64,000 nucleotides of DNA, from positions 1 through 64,000 of the forward strand of contig CAWKNP010000002.1 of NCBI GenBank assembly GCA_963851105.1, read 5' to 3'. A program made the position numbers and the translations under genes. Below are positions 16,357-25,071 of the stretch, piece after piece; the first letter of the stretch is position 1; each line of letters opens with the position of its first letter. The DNA is from DATARN01 sp963851105. Lineage in GTDB: Bacteria > Actinomycetota > Acidimicrobiia > Acidimicrobiales > Palsa-688. The notes under the pieces are model-generated. The model searched no databases. It had not been told where the DNA came from and was given only the letters and a program-made list of their open reading frames with translations.

Positions 16357-16974
16357 ATGTTGCCAGCCGCGCGTTGCCGACCGAGACTCGATCAGCGCGG
16401 GGATCTCGACGAGGGTGCTGTTGTTACGACGCTCGTGACCGGGGCTGCTTCGGGTGACGCGCGAGCGACAGAGGCGCTCATCGAGCGTTACGCCGGCCTC
16501 GTCTGGTCGATCGCGTGGAGCTTTCATCTGAGCGCGGCCGACGCCGCCGACGTCAGCCAGGTGGTGTGGCTGCGGCTGGTCGAGAACATCGGCCGAATCC
16601 GCCAGCCCGACAGCGTCGGGGCGTGGTTGGCCTCGGTGACCCGCCATGAATGCCTGCGCTTGCTGCGCCGCTCGGAACGGGAAGTCGCCACCGCCGACAG
16701 CTTCGACTTCGCCCTCGATGATCGCGCCGGCGACGAGGACGTGGACCTGCAGCTCCTGAGCTCCGAGCGCGACGCCGCTCTCCGAAAGGCGTTCGAGTGC
16801 CTGCCGCCGCGGTGGCGCTGCCTGCTCGAGATGCTCATGGACGCCCCATCGGCCAGCTACGAAGAGGTGGCGGAGGCGGTCGGCATGCCGATCGGCAGCA
16901 TCGGGCCGACGCGCCAGCGCTGCTTGGACCGGCTGCGTAGCGCACCACTGATCGTGGAACTCACGGCGGCATAA
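16357..16974 (+). CDS. ECF-type RNA polymerase sigma factor
   Basis: A 205-residue sigma-70 family factor. Region 2 spans about residues 35-110 (EALIERYAGLVWSIAWSFHL, ADVSQVVWLRL, IGRIRQPDSVGAWLASVTRH) and region 4 about 145-195 (FECLPPRWRCLLEMLMD, SYEEVAEAVGMPIGSIGPTR). AGGAGGA ends four bases before ATG 16357, so that start is preferred over ATG 16330. No anti-sigma gene follows; the neighbouring LAL ATPase and the region-2-only paralogue at 12709 may control it. Confidence 0.9.
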   Translation: MLPAARCRPRLDQRGDLDEGAVVTTLVTGAASGDARATEALIERYAGLVWSIAWSFHLSAADAADVSQVVWLRLVENIGRIRQPDSVGAWLASVTRHECLRLLRRSEREVATADSFDFALDDRAGDEDVDLQLLSSERDAALRKAFECLPPRWRCLLEMLMDAPSASYEEVAEAVGMPIGSIGPTRQRCLDRLRSAPLIVELTAA

Positions 16975-16985
16975 CGTCATCCACG

Positions 16986-17909
16986 GTGGCCCTCGCGAGG
17001 GGACTGTCGTTCAAGGGGCTGGGGGGCAGCTTGATCGGGCATTACGACGTCGAGGGAGTCAAGGAGGTCGTCGACCAGCTGGAGGCCGTCCAGAAGCAGG
17101 CGGATCACCGCCGCCCCCTGTACCGCCACGACGGGGTGGCCTGCTTCAACTACCTGTACGTCGAGATAACCAAAAACGTGCTGCGCTGCGTCGAGAACCT
17201 GGCGCTCGAGAAGAGCGATCCCCGATTCGAGGATCTGGAGTTCATGGCTGCCCTCGACGTGGCGTTCGCCAACCGCTACCTGGCGGCGATGGGGGTCGGG
17301 GAAACGCCACCCTTCCAACCGCGCTGCTGGCAGGCGCTGCTCGACCATCGCGACACCCGGGACATCTCGCCGCTGATCTTCGCGGTGGCGGGGGTGAACG
17401 CCCACGTCAATTTCGACCTGCCGTTCGCGCTGGTAAAGGCGTGCGAGATGATGAACCGGGAGCTCGACGCAGGGAGCAACCGCGCCGACTACCTCCTCAT
17501 CAACGACATCTTCGACCACCACATGCAGCACCTCCGCCGGCATTTCGAGAGTCGCTTCCTCAAGCACGTCGACACGGCGCGGGTGGCGAAGATCGAGAAC
17601 AAGGTCGGCGATCTTGTCGTGGTCGTCGCCCGGAAGCTGGCCTGGTGTACGGCGGCGAGCTTGTGGGAGGTCCACGAGGACGAGAAAACATTGCTGCGTC
17701 GAGCCCGGTCCCGGGACCGCCTGGTGGCCTGGTCCAACAACGGTCTGTTCCAACTCGACCGGGTGCCCGCGCTGGCGTTCCGGGCACTGCACCTTGTGCC
17801 CGCCCGCCCGGCCAAGGCGGTGGCACGGCGGGGCCTCGATCGGACCGGCTGGGTCAGCCCGAAGCCGACGGAACCGAAGCCGAAGGCTCCGCCCGCCCCG
17901 GAAACCTGA
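16986..17909 (+). CDS. DUF5995 family protein
   Basis: A 307-residue soluble protein starting with GTG 11 bases after the sigma gene stop. It matches DUF5995 by the motif GVNAHVNFDLPFAL, by conserved surrounding residues (FNYLYVEITKNV, FANRYL, LINDIFDHHM) and by length. His and Asp residues in these motifs could bind a metal. The family has no known function. The C-terminus is a Pro/Lys-rich tail. Tight spacing suggests it is co-expressed with the sigma factor. Confidence 0.75.
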   Translation: MALARGLSFKGLGGSLIGHYDVEGVKEVVDQLEAVQKQADHRRPLYRHDGVACFNYLYVEITKNVLRCVENLALEKSDPRFEDLEFMAALDVAFANRYLAAMGVGETPPFQPRCWQALLDHRDTRDISPLIFAVAGVNAHVNFDLPFALVKACEMMNRELDAGSNRADYLLINDIFDHHMQHLRRHFESRFLKHVDTARVAKIENKVGDLVVVVARKLAWCTAASLWEVHEDEKTLLRRARSRDRLVAWSNNGLFQLDRVPALAFRALHLVPARPAKAVARRGLDRTGWVSPKPTEPKPKAPPAPET

Positions 17910-17965
17910 GGTGGTGCGATCTGCGCCGCTCGAACCCCCGACAGATCGTGGCCCGAGCGAGGGTG

Positions 17966-18187
17966 TCAGCCGTTGTTGGAGTGCCGGCGGTGGCGGCGCC
18001 CGAAAACGAACCACCAGATACCAGCCACGACGGCCACGAAAACGGCGGCGTGAAACAGCCAGCCGACCACGTGGAAGATCACAGTGAGCACCGCGAAGAA
18101 CATGGCGATGGCCAGGCCGCCGATCACGATCCCCGCGGCCACGGCCAATGCGATACCAACCAAGCTGTGCTTACGCTCATCGATCAT
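17966..18187 (-). CDS. Small membrane protein (73 aa)
   Basis: A 73-residue protein with two hydrophobic segments (SLVGIALAVAAGIVIGGLAI and the stretch AAVFVAVVAGIWWFVFG) and a basic C-terminal tail RRHRRHSNNG. ATG at 18187 has an excellent AAGGAGGGA six bases upstream; the longer frame to 18205 starts inside that site. It is the last gene of the minus-strand run that includes the LiaF/kinase/regulator set and may be a target or accessory part of that envelope-stress system. No family recognised. Confidence 0.75.
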   Translation of the reverse strand: MIDERKHSLVGIALAVAAGIVIGGLAIAMFFAVLTVIFHVVGWLFHAAVFVAVVAGIWWFVFGRRHRRHSNNG

Positions 18188-18284
18188 TCTGTGTCCCTCC
18201 TTCATTGTTCACGGTAAGGCTGGCGGCAGTATTTTCCATCCCCCTGAGCGCCGATTGACCCCTCCTCCTCAAGGGGGACGGCGA

Positions 18285-18944
18285 TCACCGGCTGGGCTCG
18301 ACCAGGCCGCACTCGTACGCCAGGACGACGGCTTGGATCCGGTCCCTGAGCCCCAACTTGGTGAGGATGTGGGTGACATGGGTCTTGACCGTTGCCTCGC
18401 CTATGTACAGCTCCTCGCCGATCTCGGCGTTTGACTGACCTCGCGCCACCTCCCTCAGGACTTCGAGCTCGCGTTCGGTCAAGGTGGCGAGGCGGACCGG
18501 GAGCTCGCCGCGGGGCGTGAGCCCGGGGCGCCGAGCGAACTCCTCCATGAGTCGCTTGGTCATCCGCGGCTCGACCAAAGCGTTGCCGGCCTGGGCGGCA
18601 TGGATGGCCGCGACCAGCTCTTCGGGCGGCGACGCCTTGAGCAGGAAACCGCTGGCACCGGCCCTTACCGACGCGAACAGGTGCTCGTCGAGGTCGAAGG
18701 TGGTGAGCACGACCACCTTGGCGCCCGAGGCTTCGACCAGCCGGCGGCACGCTTCGACGCCGTCCATGCGCGGCATGCGGACATCCATGAGGATCACGTC
18801 GGGCCGCAGGCGCCCGGCGGCCTCGATGGCTTCGACGCCGTTGGCGGCCTCTCCGATGACCCGAAGGTCACCCTCGGCTTCGAGGATCAGGCGCAGACCG
18901 GTGCGGACCATGGCCTCGTCGTCGACGATCAGCAGCCGGATCAC
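18285..18944 (-). CDS. NarL/LuxR-type response regulator (LiaR/DesR-like)
   Basis: 219 residues. The receiver domain has LLIVDDEAMVRTGL, phospho-acceptor Asp in VILMDVRMPRMDG, Thr in VVLTTF and Lys in FLLKASPPEEL. The C-terminal LuxR helix-turn-helix reads LTERELEVLREVARGQSNAE and GEATVKTHVTHILTKLGLRD. It follows the DesK-type kinase by 40 bases on the same strand and is its output regulator. Confidence 0.93.
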   Translation of the reverse strand: MIRLLIVDDEAMVRTGLRLILEAEGDLRVIGEAANGVEAIEAAGRLRPDVILMDVRMPRMDGVEACRRLVEASGAKVVVLTTFDLDEHLFASVRAGASGFLLKASPPEELVAAIHAAQAGNALVEPRMTKRLMEEFARRPGLTPRGELPVRLATLTERELEVLREVARGQSNAEIGEELYIGEATVKTHVTHILTKLGLRDRIQAVVLAYECGLVEPSR

Positions 18945-18984
18945 GGTGCCGGGGGCGGGGATTCCGCGGCTGGTCGGGGAGCGA

Positions 18985-20175
18985 TCAAGCGGCGATGGCG
19001 AGCACAGGGACCGAGGCGTAGACCCGCCACCCCGGCCCGGGCTGGCGGGGCCCGGCCTCGAGGGATCCCCCGAAGGTCGCCAACCGCTCGGACATGCCGA
19101 TCAAACCGTGACCGCCGCCCGGACGCCCCACTGCCGCCCGACCGGGGCCGTCGTCGTCGACGAACACGGTGATGGCCTCGGGCGAGAAGATCAGCTGAAC
19201 CTCGATTTGGGCGTCGCCTGCGTAGCGGGCGGCGTTGGTCAGCGCCTCCTGCACGACGCGGTAGATCAGCAGCTCGACGCTGGCCGGTACCCGGGGGACG
19301 TCGCCCAGGGCGTGGAGGCTGATGTTGCGGCCCGCCTCCAGGAGGGCCCCAACCAGGGTCGGGATGTCGGCCAGGCGGGGCAGGGGTGCACGCCTCGGAT
19401 CCGGTCGCTGGTCATAGCCGCCGCCCGCGGGGAGGCTCGGCCCGCCGGCCACCCGCCCGGGATTTCCCGAGGCCGCCGCCGCGGTCCCGGTCCCGGCTCC
19501 GGTCCGGGCGAGACCAGTCCCGGCGGGCCCGCTCGGAGTGGGCCTGGGGGCAGGGCCGACGACCCCGCCAGGACTGGAGATCTGCAACGGGCCGGTCGGC
19601 GCGGGCTCGAGGCCGGCCCCGATCATCCCGATCCCGCCGGCGGCGCCGATAGAGGCGTCGGCGCCGCGTAAGGCACTCAGCATGCTGTCGAGCTCCGCCA
19701 GGGTTTGGCGTCCCGTCTCCTCGGCCGCCGACAGCGACGCCGCGGCCGCGTCGGGCTTGCTGGCGGCCACCCTCCGGGCGGCGGTGATCTGGATGGTCAT
19801 CAGGCTGACCCCGTGGGCCACGATGTCGTGCAGTTCGCGGGCGATGCGGACCCGTTCCTCGGCCACGGCCAGCTGGGCGCTGCGATCCTCCTCGACCTGG
19901 AGCCGCCGGGCCCGGCGCAGCAGCATCCCGGCGCCGACCGCGATCAGGAACAGGGGCCAGAACATGGCGGGCCCCACCCGCAGCAGGCCCAGGCTGTCGA
20001 GGAGGAAGGCGCCGCCGACCAGGAAATAGAACGTGCCGATGGTGACGCGGGCGCTGCGGTAGCGGTAGGTGATCATCGCCGGGGGGCCGGAGTCACCGCC
20101 CGCCGCGACTCCACCTCCGACGCCCGCGACGCCACTCGAGGTACCGGAAACGCGGGAGTAGGCGAGGTCGGTCAT
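18985..20175 (-). CDS. DesK/LiaS-type sensor histidine kinase with long insertion
   Basis: 396 residues; ATG at 20175 overlaps the stop of the LiaF-like gene. Two membrane segments lie near residues 45-85 (GTFYFLVGGAFLLDSLGLL and FWPLFLIAVGAGMLL). The HisKA_3 motif ERVRIARELHDIVAHGVSLM holds the phospho-His near residue 115. The catalytic domain has VVQEALTNAARYA, DDDGPG and GGGHGLIGMSERL. Between dimerisation and catalytic domains, residues about 173-262 are a Gly/Pro/Ala/Thr-rich low-complexity insertion that normal DesK kinases lack. It forms a three-gene set with the LiaF-like protein and the NarL-type regulator. Confidence 0.9.
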   Translation of the reverse strand: MTDLAYSRVSGTSSGVAGVGGGVAAGGDSGPPAMITYRYRSARVTIGTFYFLVGGAFLLDSLGLLRVGPAMFWPLFLIAVGAGMLLRRARRLQVEEDRSAQLAVAEERVRIARELHDIVAHGVSLMTIQITAARRVAASKPDAAAASLSAAEETGRQTLAELDSMLSALRGADASIGAAGGIGMIGAGLEPAPTGPLQISSPGGVVGPAPRPTPSGPAGTGLARTGAGTGTAAAASGNPGRVAGGPSLPAGGGYDQRPDPRRAPLPRLADIPTLVGALLEAGRNISLHALGDVPRVPASVELLIYRVVQEALTNAARYAGDAQIEVQLIFSPEAITVFVDDDGPGRAAVGRPGGGHGLIGMSERLATFGGSLEAGPRQPGPGWRVYASVPVLAIAA

Positions 20176-21308
20176 TTGATGTTCACCGGGGACTTCGGGG
20201 CAAGCGGAGTGTCGGGGCCCGTCGACGACGAGCTGTTTTGGACGATCTCGACCGATGAGAAGCCGGCCTTGATGTGCAGCGTGAGCGGCGGACCCACCGC
20301 CGAGGGGCTGAGGATCTCGCTGTGGTCGTGGCCCACGCCGCTGGTGGCCACGCTGTTGACGATGATCTCGCCGGCTGCGACGTGGGCGTCGAGCAGGACC
20401 CGCAGGCCGGGCGGCAGTGTGATCAAGAGTCGGCCGGCGGCGTTGTCGATTGTCGTGGTGGCGGCATTCGCGAGGGGAGTGGGCAGGGAGCCCAGCGCGA
20501 CGGTCGTCTCCCCGAAACCGCCGTGGATGATCACGGGCAGCTCGCTCCAGGTGACGGGAGTGAAGGTCTGCGAGCCGACTTGGGGGTGCTGGAAGCCGAC
20601 CGGCAGGCCCGGTGACGCCGCGAAGGCGAGCAACGCAACCCCCACCGCGGCCCCTCCGAGGACCGGCCACTTCCTGCCGCTGAGAGCCCAGTCGGTACGG
20701 GCAGTGACGACGGTGGCGGCGCCCACAACCATGAGGGCGACGGCCAGGACGGCCTCGGTGGAGACCGAGGCGAGGTGGGTGCCCGCGGCCAGCCAGGCGA
20801 GGCCGAAAATGACCGCCAGCAGTCCGACGAGGGTCGTGCCGTCGTGGCGGTGGCGCAGCGGCAGTGCCACCGGGGCCGGAACCGGGACGCGTTCGTGGTG
20901 ACGACCATCGTGGCGGGGCCGCCGTGACCAGCCGGCAGTGTCAGCGGGCGAAGCGCCGCCCGGGTGGCCGTGATGGCGGCGGCCGCCCCAGTTGTCCCAG
21001 CGGGGGGGGTAGCCGGGCCCCGGGCTGCTGGGTCCGTAGCCGGGCCGGCGGCGATCGTCGCGGGAGTGACGGTGCTTTCGGGCCGACTCCCGGACCGCGA
21101 TCTGCGCCGCCCGCAGCTCATCGCGTGCCGCTCGGCCGGCCGCCGCCAGGTCCTCGCGGGCGGAGCGCCGCCCGGGGGCGTCGCTCCCCTCGGGGCTGTT
21201 GGGATCTTCGTGGCTCCGGTCGAGAGCCGCTCGGATGTCCCGGCCCAGGGAACGGGCTAACGCCCGGACATCTTCGGCGACCCGCCGGAGCTCGTCATCG
21301 CTCGGCAC
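20172..21308 (-). CDS. LiaF-like membrane protein (toastrack domain)
   Basis: 378 residues starting with GTG. The first 150 are charged, with Ala/Arg-rich helices then a Pro/His/Arg-rich stretch. Three hydrophobic segments follow (VGLLAVIFGLAWLAAG, VLAVALMVVGAATVV, VLGGAAVGVALLAFAA), then a beta-rich C-terminal domain with regularly spaced strands (TTVALGSLPTP, AAGRLLITLPPGLRVLLDAH, LHIKAGFSSVEIVQ) that resembles the LiaF/VraT toastrack fold. In Firmicutes LiaF inhibits the LiaS kinase; adjacency to a LiaS/LiaR-type pair supports the same role here. Confidence 0.75.
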   Translation of the reverse strand: MPSDDELRRVAEDVRALARSLGRDIRAALDRSHEDPNSPEGSDAPGRRSAREDLAAAGRAARDELRAAQIAVRESARKHRHSRDDRRRPGYGPSSPGPGYPPRWDNWGGRRHHGHPGGASPADTAGWSRRPRHDGRHHERVPVPAPVALPLRHRHDGTTLVGLLAVIFGLAWLAAGTHLASVSTEAVLAVALMVVGAATVVTARTDWALSGRKWPVLGGAAVGVALLAFAASPGLPVGFQHPQVGSQTFTPVTWSELPVIIHGGFGETTVALGSLPTPLANAATTTIDNAAGRLLITLPPGLRVLLDAHVAAGEIIVNSVATSGVGHDHSEILSPSAVGPPLTLHIKAGFSSVEIVQNSSSSTGPDTPLAPKSPVNIK

Positions 21309-21403
21309 ATTCCCAATGCTACGACGGCACTACCGGGACCAGCATCCCCCTGAGGTCGGACCGGCCTCTCCGCCTCATGTGGGAGATACGGCACCGAGGA
21401 CGC

Positions 21404-22231
21404 TCAGCAGCCCGCCGAGGCCCCGACCGAATGCAGGCCCGCCAGGTCTCCGGCTTGGTAGTCGGTCGGCGAGGAGGACCCGATGTTGCCGTACATGACC
21501 TCGTTGCCACGGGTGGCGTGGCCCAGGCCGAGGGCATGGCCGAGCTCGTGGCGCAGGACCGTCGCGATGTAGGGGTCGGCGCTGTGGCTGATCGTGATGC
21601 CCGCGGCGGTAAGCCAGCCGCCGACGGCCTTCCAGGCGGTGAACCCGATTTCGCCGCCGGGAGGAACCGAACCCCACTGCACGTTGATCTGGGCCGGGCC
21701 GCCGACCACCGTCAGGCGCAGGCCGGTGATCGATGCCAGCTCGCTGACGATCCCCGTGACGTCGGGCCCGGTGCTGTTGACGGTAATGGTCTGGCAGGGG
21801 CTCCACCGGTAGCCGATGACGCTGAAGTCGCTGGCACTGCCGCCACTGGCGGGGGCGGCGATGGCCCGGGCCGGGGGGGCGGCCACGACGGCGGGGCGCA
21901 AGGTAGTGGGGGCGACGGGCTGTGGGGCCCGTGTCACCGGAGGCGCGGACGGGACGGCCTTGGTCGTCGGCGTCGTCGGTGGGGCCACGCTGATGGCCGG
22001 CGCCACGGTCGTCGGAACCGTTGTCGCCACGGTGGCGACCGGCGCCTCGGGGCGGACCGTGCCGGCATCGGCGAGCACCGGTTGGGCGACGACGCGGCGG
22101 GAGTTGGCGGCGCTGCTTCCACTAACGCTGGTGGCGATGACGGCAACCGCGACCAGAGTCGCGATCCACATGGCGGCGATGGCGAGACCGAGTCGGCGGA
22201 TCATAGTCGGGTCTCGTCGGGCTCGGGTCAT
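21404..22231 (-). CDS. Secreted metzincin-like zinc metalloprotease
   Basis: About 275 residues. An N-terminal signal or anchor (MIRRLGLAIAAMWIATLVAV, second ATG at 22204) is followed by about 100 residues rich in Ala, Pro, Thr and Val and then a compact catalytic domain. The zinc site is HELGHALGLGH, the full HExxHxxGxxH of metzincins, and EVMYGN downstream supplies a Met-turn. The domain resembles matrixin-type proteases. A much longer open frame runs upstream to 23914 but is antisense to etfBA and is not coding. ATG 22231 and 22204 are both possible. It lies 95 bases upstream of the LiaF-like gene, same strand. Confidence 0.8.
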   Translation of the reverse strand: MTRARRDPTMIRRLGLAIAAMWIATLVAVAVIATSVSGSSAANSRRVVAQPVLADAGTVRPEAPVATVATTVPTTVAPAISVAPPTTPTTKAVPSAPPVTRAPQPVAPTTLRPAVVAAPPARAIAAPASGGSASDFSVIGYRWSPCQTITVNSTGPDVTGIVSELASITGLRLTVVGGPAQINVQWGSVPPGGEIGFTAWKAVGGWLTAAGITISHSADPYIATVLRHELGHALGLGHATRGNEVMYGNIGSSSPTDYQAGDLAGLHSVGASAGC

Positions 22232-22393
22232 CGGTTGAGCCGGCTGCGACAGATTTAGCCTGGCCTTCAGGAACACGGTCCGATTTGCGGTGGTTGCGAT
22301 ACCAAAGGTTCCGGCGTAACCGCTCGAAGCGGGCATACGCTGGCCCCGACACCGGGCCGGCATCTCGTCGGGCTGCGTGAGCCGAAGGAATCC

Positions 22394-24196
22394 GTGCGCG
22401 TCGGCGTCTTGATCAAGCAGGTTCCCGTGGTGGAGTCCATGGCGCTCGGTCCTGATGGCCGGCTGCGGCGCGAGGGCCGGGAACTCGAGATAAACGCGTA
22501 CTGCCGCCGGGCCATCAGCGCCGGCGTCACCGTGGCCAAGGAATACGGCGGGTCGTGCACGGTCATCACGCTCGGGCCGCCGAGCGCCGAAGACGCGCTC
22601 CGCGAGGCGGTGGCGTGGGGGGCCGACGAGGGCATCCTCGTGACCGACGCCTTGTTCGCGGGTTCCGACACGCTGGCCACCGCCCGGGCCCTGGCGGCCA
22701 CGATCGCCCGGCTGGAGCCGTTCGACCTCATCCTCTGCGGGCGCAATTCGGTCGACGCCGACACCGGCCAGGTCGGCCCCGAGGTGGCCGAGCTGCTGGG
22801 TCTGCCCTTCCTGGCCGGGGTCAAGGCGATGACGGTGAAGTCGGGGACCATCGTCGCCCGTCTCGAGCACGATGACGGCTGGGCCGACGCCGAGGTGGAC
22901 CTGCCCGCAGTCCTGAGCACCGCCGAGCGCCTGTGCCCGCCCGCCAAGGTCGACCCCCAGGGCCGGGCCGCCGTTGATCCGGCCCGGCTGCACCGGGTGA
23001 GCGCCGCCGACCTCGGCGCCGGACCATGGGGCGAAGCGGGCAGCCCGACGCGCGTCGGCGGCATTCGCGCCCTCGAGGTGGTCCGCCGCCGCCAGGTTCT
23101 GGAGGGGCCCCTGAGCGAACGGGTGGCGAAGGCGGTCGCCCTGCTCTTCGACGCCGGGGCGCTCGGCACAGCTGGCGCTGAAGACCACGGGGTCGTGCCG
23201 GATGGTCCCGAACGTGGGGAAAAGGGGGTGATGGTGCTGGTCGAGCGGGACCGGGCCGGTCTGGCCCGCCAACTCCTGGGCACGGCCGCCCAGCTCGCCC
23301 AGGCGGTCAACGGAACCGTCACCGCGCTGGCCACGAGAGGAACCCTCGACGCCGACACCGCCGGTCGCTGGGGCGCCGACCAGCTCGTGGTCGTCGAGGG
23401 TGCCGAGGTCGAGGAGGATGTCGCGGGCGCCGCTTCGCATTGGGCGGGCGACCATCAACCGTGGGCAGTGTTGGCCCCGGGCACCATGTGGGGCCGCGAA
23501 GTGGCGTCTCGCATGGCGGCCCGGCTGGGTGTCGGCCTGACCGGCGACGCGGTCGAGGTCAGCGTCGACGGCGATCGGCTCCTGTCGTGGAAACCGGCAT
23601 TCGGCGGCCAGTTGGTGGCGGCCATCACCAGTTCCTCCGCCATCCAGATGGTGACCATCCGCTCCGGCGTGCTGCCTACGCCGGCACCGCGACCCGCCCG
23701 TCCCGTTCCGGTGACGGTCCACCGAGTCGCTCCCGGGGGCCGGGTCCGCGTAATGGCTGCCGGGCGCGACGACGAATTGGACGACCTGGCGACCGCCCGC
23801 ACCGTGGTCGGCGTCGGCGCCGGGGTCGATCCCGCGGAGTACGACCAGCTGGCCGCGCTGGTCACGGTCCTCGGCGCCGAAGTGGCGGCCACCCGGAAGG
23901 TGACCGACCTCCAATGGCAGCCCCGCTCGCGTCAGATCGGCCTGACCGGGCGCAGCCTGACGCCGCGTCTCTACGTGGCCATCGGCCTATCAGGGAAGTT
24001 CAACCACCTCATCGGTGTCCGGGGCGCGGGCATGATCCTCGCCATCAACAACGACCCTGCGGCCAAGGTCTTCGCGGCCGCCGACATCGGCATCGTCGGC
24101 GACTGGCACGAGGTGGTACCACTCCTGGCGGAGGCGATCGCTCATCAGGGCCGGGACGATGTCAGGACCGAGACGGTGTCACTGAGGATCGTGTAG
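22394..24196 (+). CDS. Electron transfer flavoprotein, EtfB-EtfA fusion
   Basis: 600 residues. Residues 1-250 are EtfB-like (MRVGVLIKQVP, INAYCRRAISAG, GRNSVDADTGQVGPEVAELL). After a linker, residues about 275-600 are EtfA-like, ending in the FAD-binding domain (TGRSLTPRLYVAIGLSGKFN and MILAINNDPAAKVFAAADIG). ETF normally consists of two separate subunits that carry electrons from acyl-CoA or other dehydrogenases to the quinone pool. The usual SGGRG of EtfA is replaced by GVGAGV. GTG start at 22394. No dehydrogenase or ETF:quinone oxidoreductase gene lies next to it. Its 3' end overlaps the converging lipoprotein gene by 52 bases. Confidence 0.88.
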   Translation: MRVGVLIKQVPVVESMALGPDGRLRREGRELEINAYCRRAISAGVTVAKEYGGSCTVITLGPPSAEDALREAVAWGADEGILVTDALFAGSDTLATARALAATIARLEPFDLILCGRNSVDADTGQVGPEVAELLGLPFLAGVKAMTVKSGTIVARLEHDDGWADAEVDLPAVLSTAERLCPPAKVDPQGRAAVDPARLHRVSAADLGAGPWGEAGSPTRVGGIRALEVVRRRQVLEGPLSERVAKAVALLFDAGALGTAGAEDHGVVPDGPERGEKGVMVLVERDRAGLARQLLGTAAQLAQAVNGTVTALATRGTLDADTAGRWGADQLVVVEGAEVEEDVAGAASHWAGDHQPWAVLAPGTMWGREVASRMAARLGVGLTGDAVEVSVDGDRLLSWKPAFGGQLVAAITSSSAIQMVTIRSGVLPTPAPRPARPVPVTVHRVAPGGRVRVMAAGRDDELDDLATARTVVGVGAGVDPAEYDQLAALVTVLGAEVAATRKVTDLQWQPRSRQIGLTGRSLTPRLYVAIGLSGKFNHLIGVRGAGMILAINNDPAAKVFAAADIGIVGDWHEVVPLLAEAIAHQGRDDVRTETVSLRIV

Positions 24197-25071
24197 CCGG
24201 GGATTCCGCCCGTTACGTGCACCTTGGTCTGTACCGGGAGGCGCAACACCGGGGAGTACCAGTCCGTCTCGTTCACCACGAGGCTGGTGCCGGACAAGGT
24301 GGTGGTGCTCGTCACGACGAAGGTGGCCACGCTCGCTCCCGCCACCGCCACCACGGCGGTACCCGTCACCTTCCCCTGCAGGGCAAGAGTCCCAGCCGTC
24401 TGACCCTGGCCGCAGGTGGCCGTGCCCGAGAAAGACTTGCCAACCGCCACGGGCCACGGCGGCGAGGCCACCGGCGCGTTGAACACGCACGTGGTGCCTG
24501 CCAGTGGGACGTTCTCGGAGAGAAGGAAGACGCCGCTGTTGTTGAATAGCACCGTCGTCGTGGCGTTGGGGCTGACCCATTGCTGCGTCCCACCACCGGC
24601 GGAGGTGACCACGAGGGTGCTCTGCGATGGCACCGCGATCGGCGTCGAGGTCGTACCGCTGGTCACAGTTGACGTACCGCTCGTCCTGTAGACATACGTC
24701 GCCGGTGCGACCGGAGCGGGGCCGGCGCTCACCGGCGTCGTCGGCTTCGGGTTCGTGATGGGAGGCGCGGTGATGCCGGTGCCGCCCCCGGTGGTGGCCT
24801 GTGCGGTCGTGCCCGGATGGCCGGTTGTTGCCGCGATGCCTCCTGCGGCGGGCGCGCCACCCCCGGATGCGGGGCCCGTCGCGGGCACCGTCGTGGCGGT
24901 GCCCGTCGATCCCTGAGTGATGCCTGCGGGGGCGCCGTGGGAGATGTCGAGGGATACCGACTTCTTTCCCGAGCCCCCGGAGCAGGCGGCGACCGCCACG
25001 GTTACCGCCAGGAGCAGGGCCCCGACCGCCAACTGGTGACCGCCCGCCCGCCGTTTTCCGTTGTGACCCAT
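24145..25071 (-). CDS. Putative lipoprotein, Thr/Gly-rich
   Basis: 308 residues with a lipoprotein signal: basic MGHNGKRRAGG, hydrophobic core and lipobox VAAC near residue 30. Residues about 35-125 are a Thr/Gly/Ala/Pro-rich spacer; the remaining 180 are a beta-rich domain with two Cys (TTCVFNAP and TATCGQGQ) that may form a disulfide. GGAGG lies nine bases before ATG 25071. No named family recognised. The 3' end overlaps etfBA on the other strand. Probably a surface-anchored protein. Confidence 0.75.
   Translation of the reverse strand: MGHNGKRRAGGHQLAVGALLLAVTVAVAACSGGSGKKSVSLDISHGAPAGITQGSTGTATTVPATGPASGGGAPAAGGIAATTGHPGTTAQATTGGGTGITAPPITNPKPTTPVSAGPAPVAPATYVYRTSGTSTVTSGTTSTPIAVPSQSTLVVTSAGGGTQQWVSPNATTTVLFNNSGVFLLSENVPLAGTTCVFNAPVASPPWPVAVGKSFSGTATCGQGQTAGTLALQGKVTGTAVVAVAGASVATFVVTSTTTLSGTSLVVNETDWYSPVLRLPVQTKVHVTGGIPGYTILSDTVSVLTSSRP

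Noticed and set aside
17920..17965. tRNA-like T-arm on the minus strand (GGGGGTTCGAGC)
   Set aside because: The T stem does not pair on its 3' side, and no acceptor, D or anticodon arms can be built around it.
22232..23914. Upstream extension of the metalloprotease frame (to 836 codons)
   Set aside because: The extension is antisense to etfBA; the signal peptide begins at 22231 or 22204.
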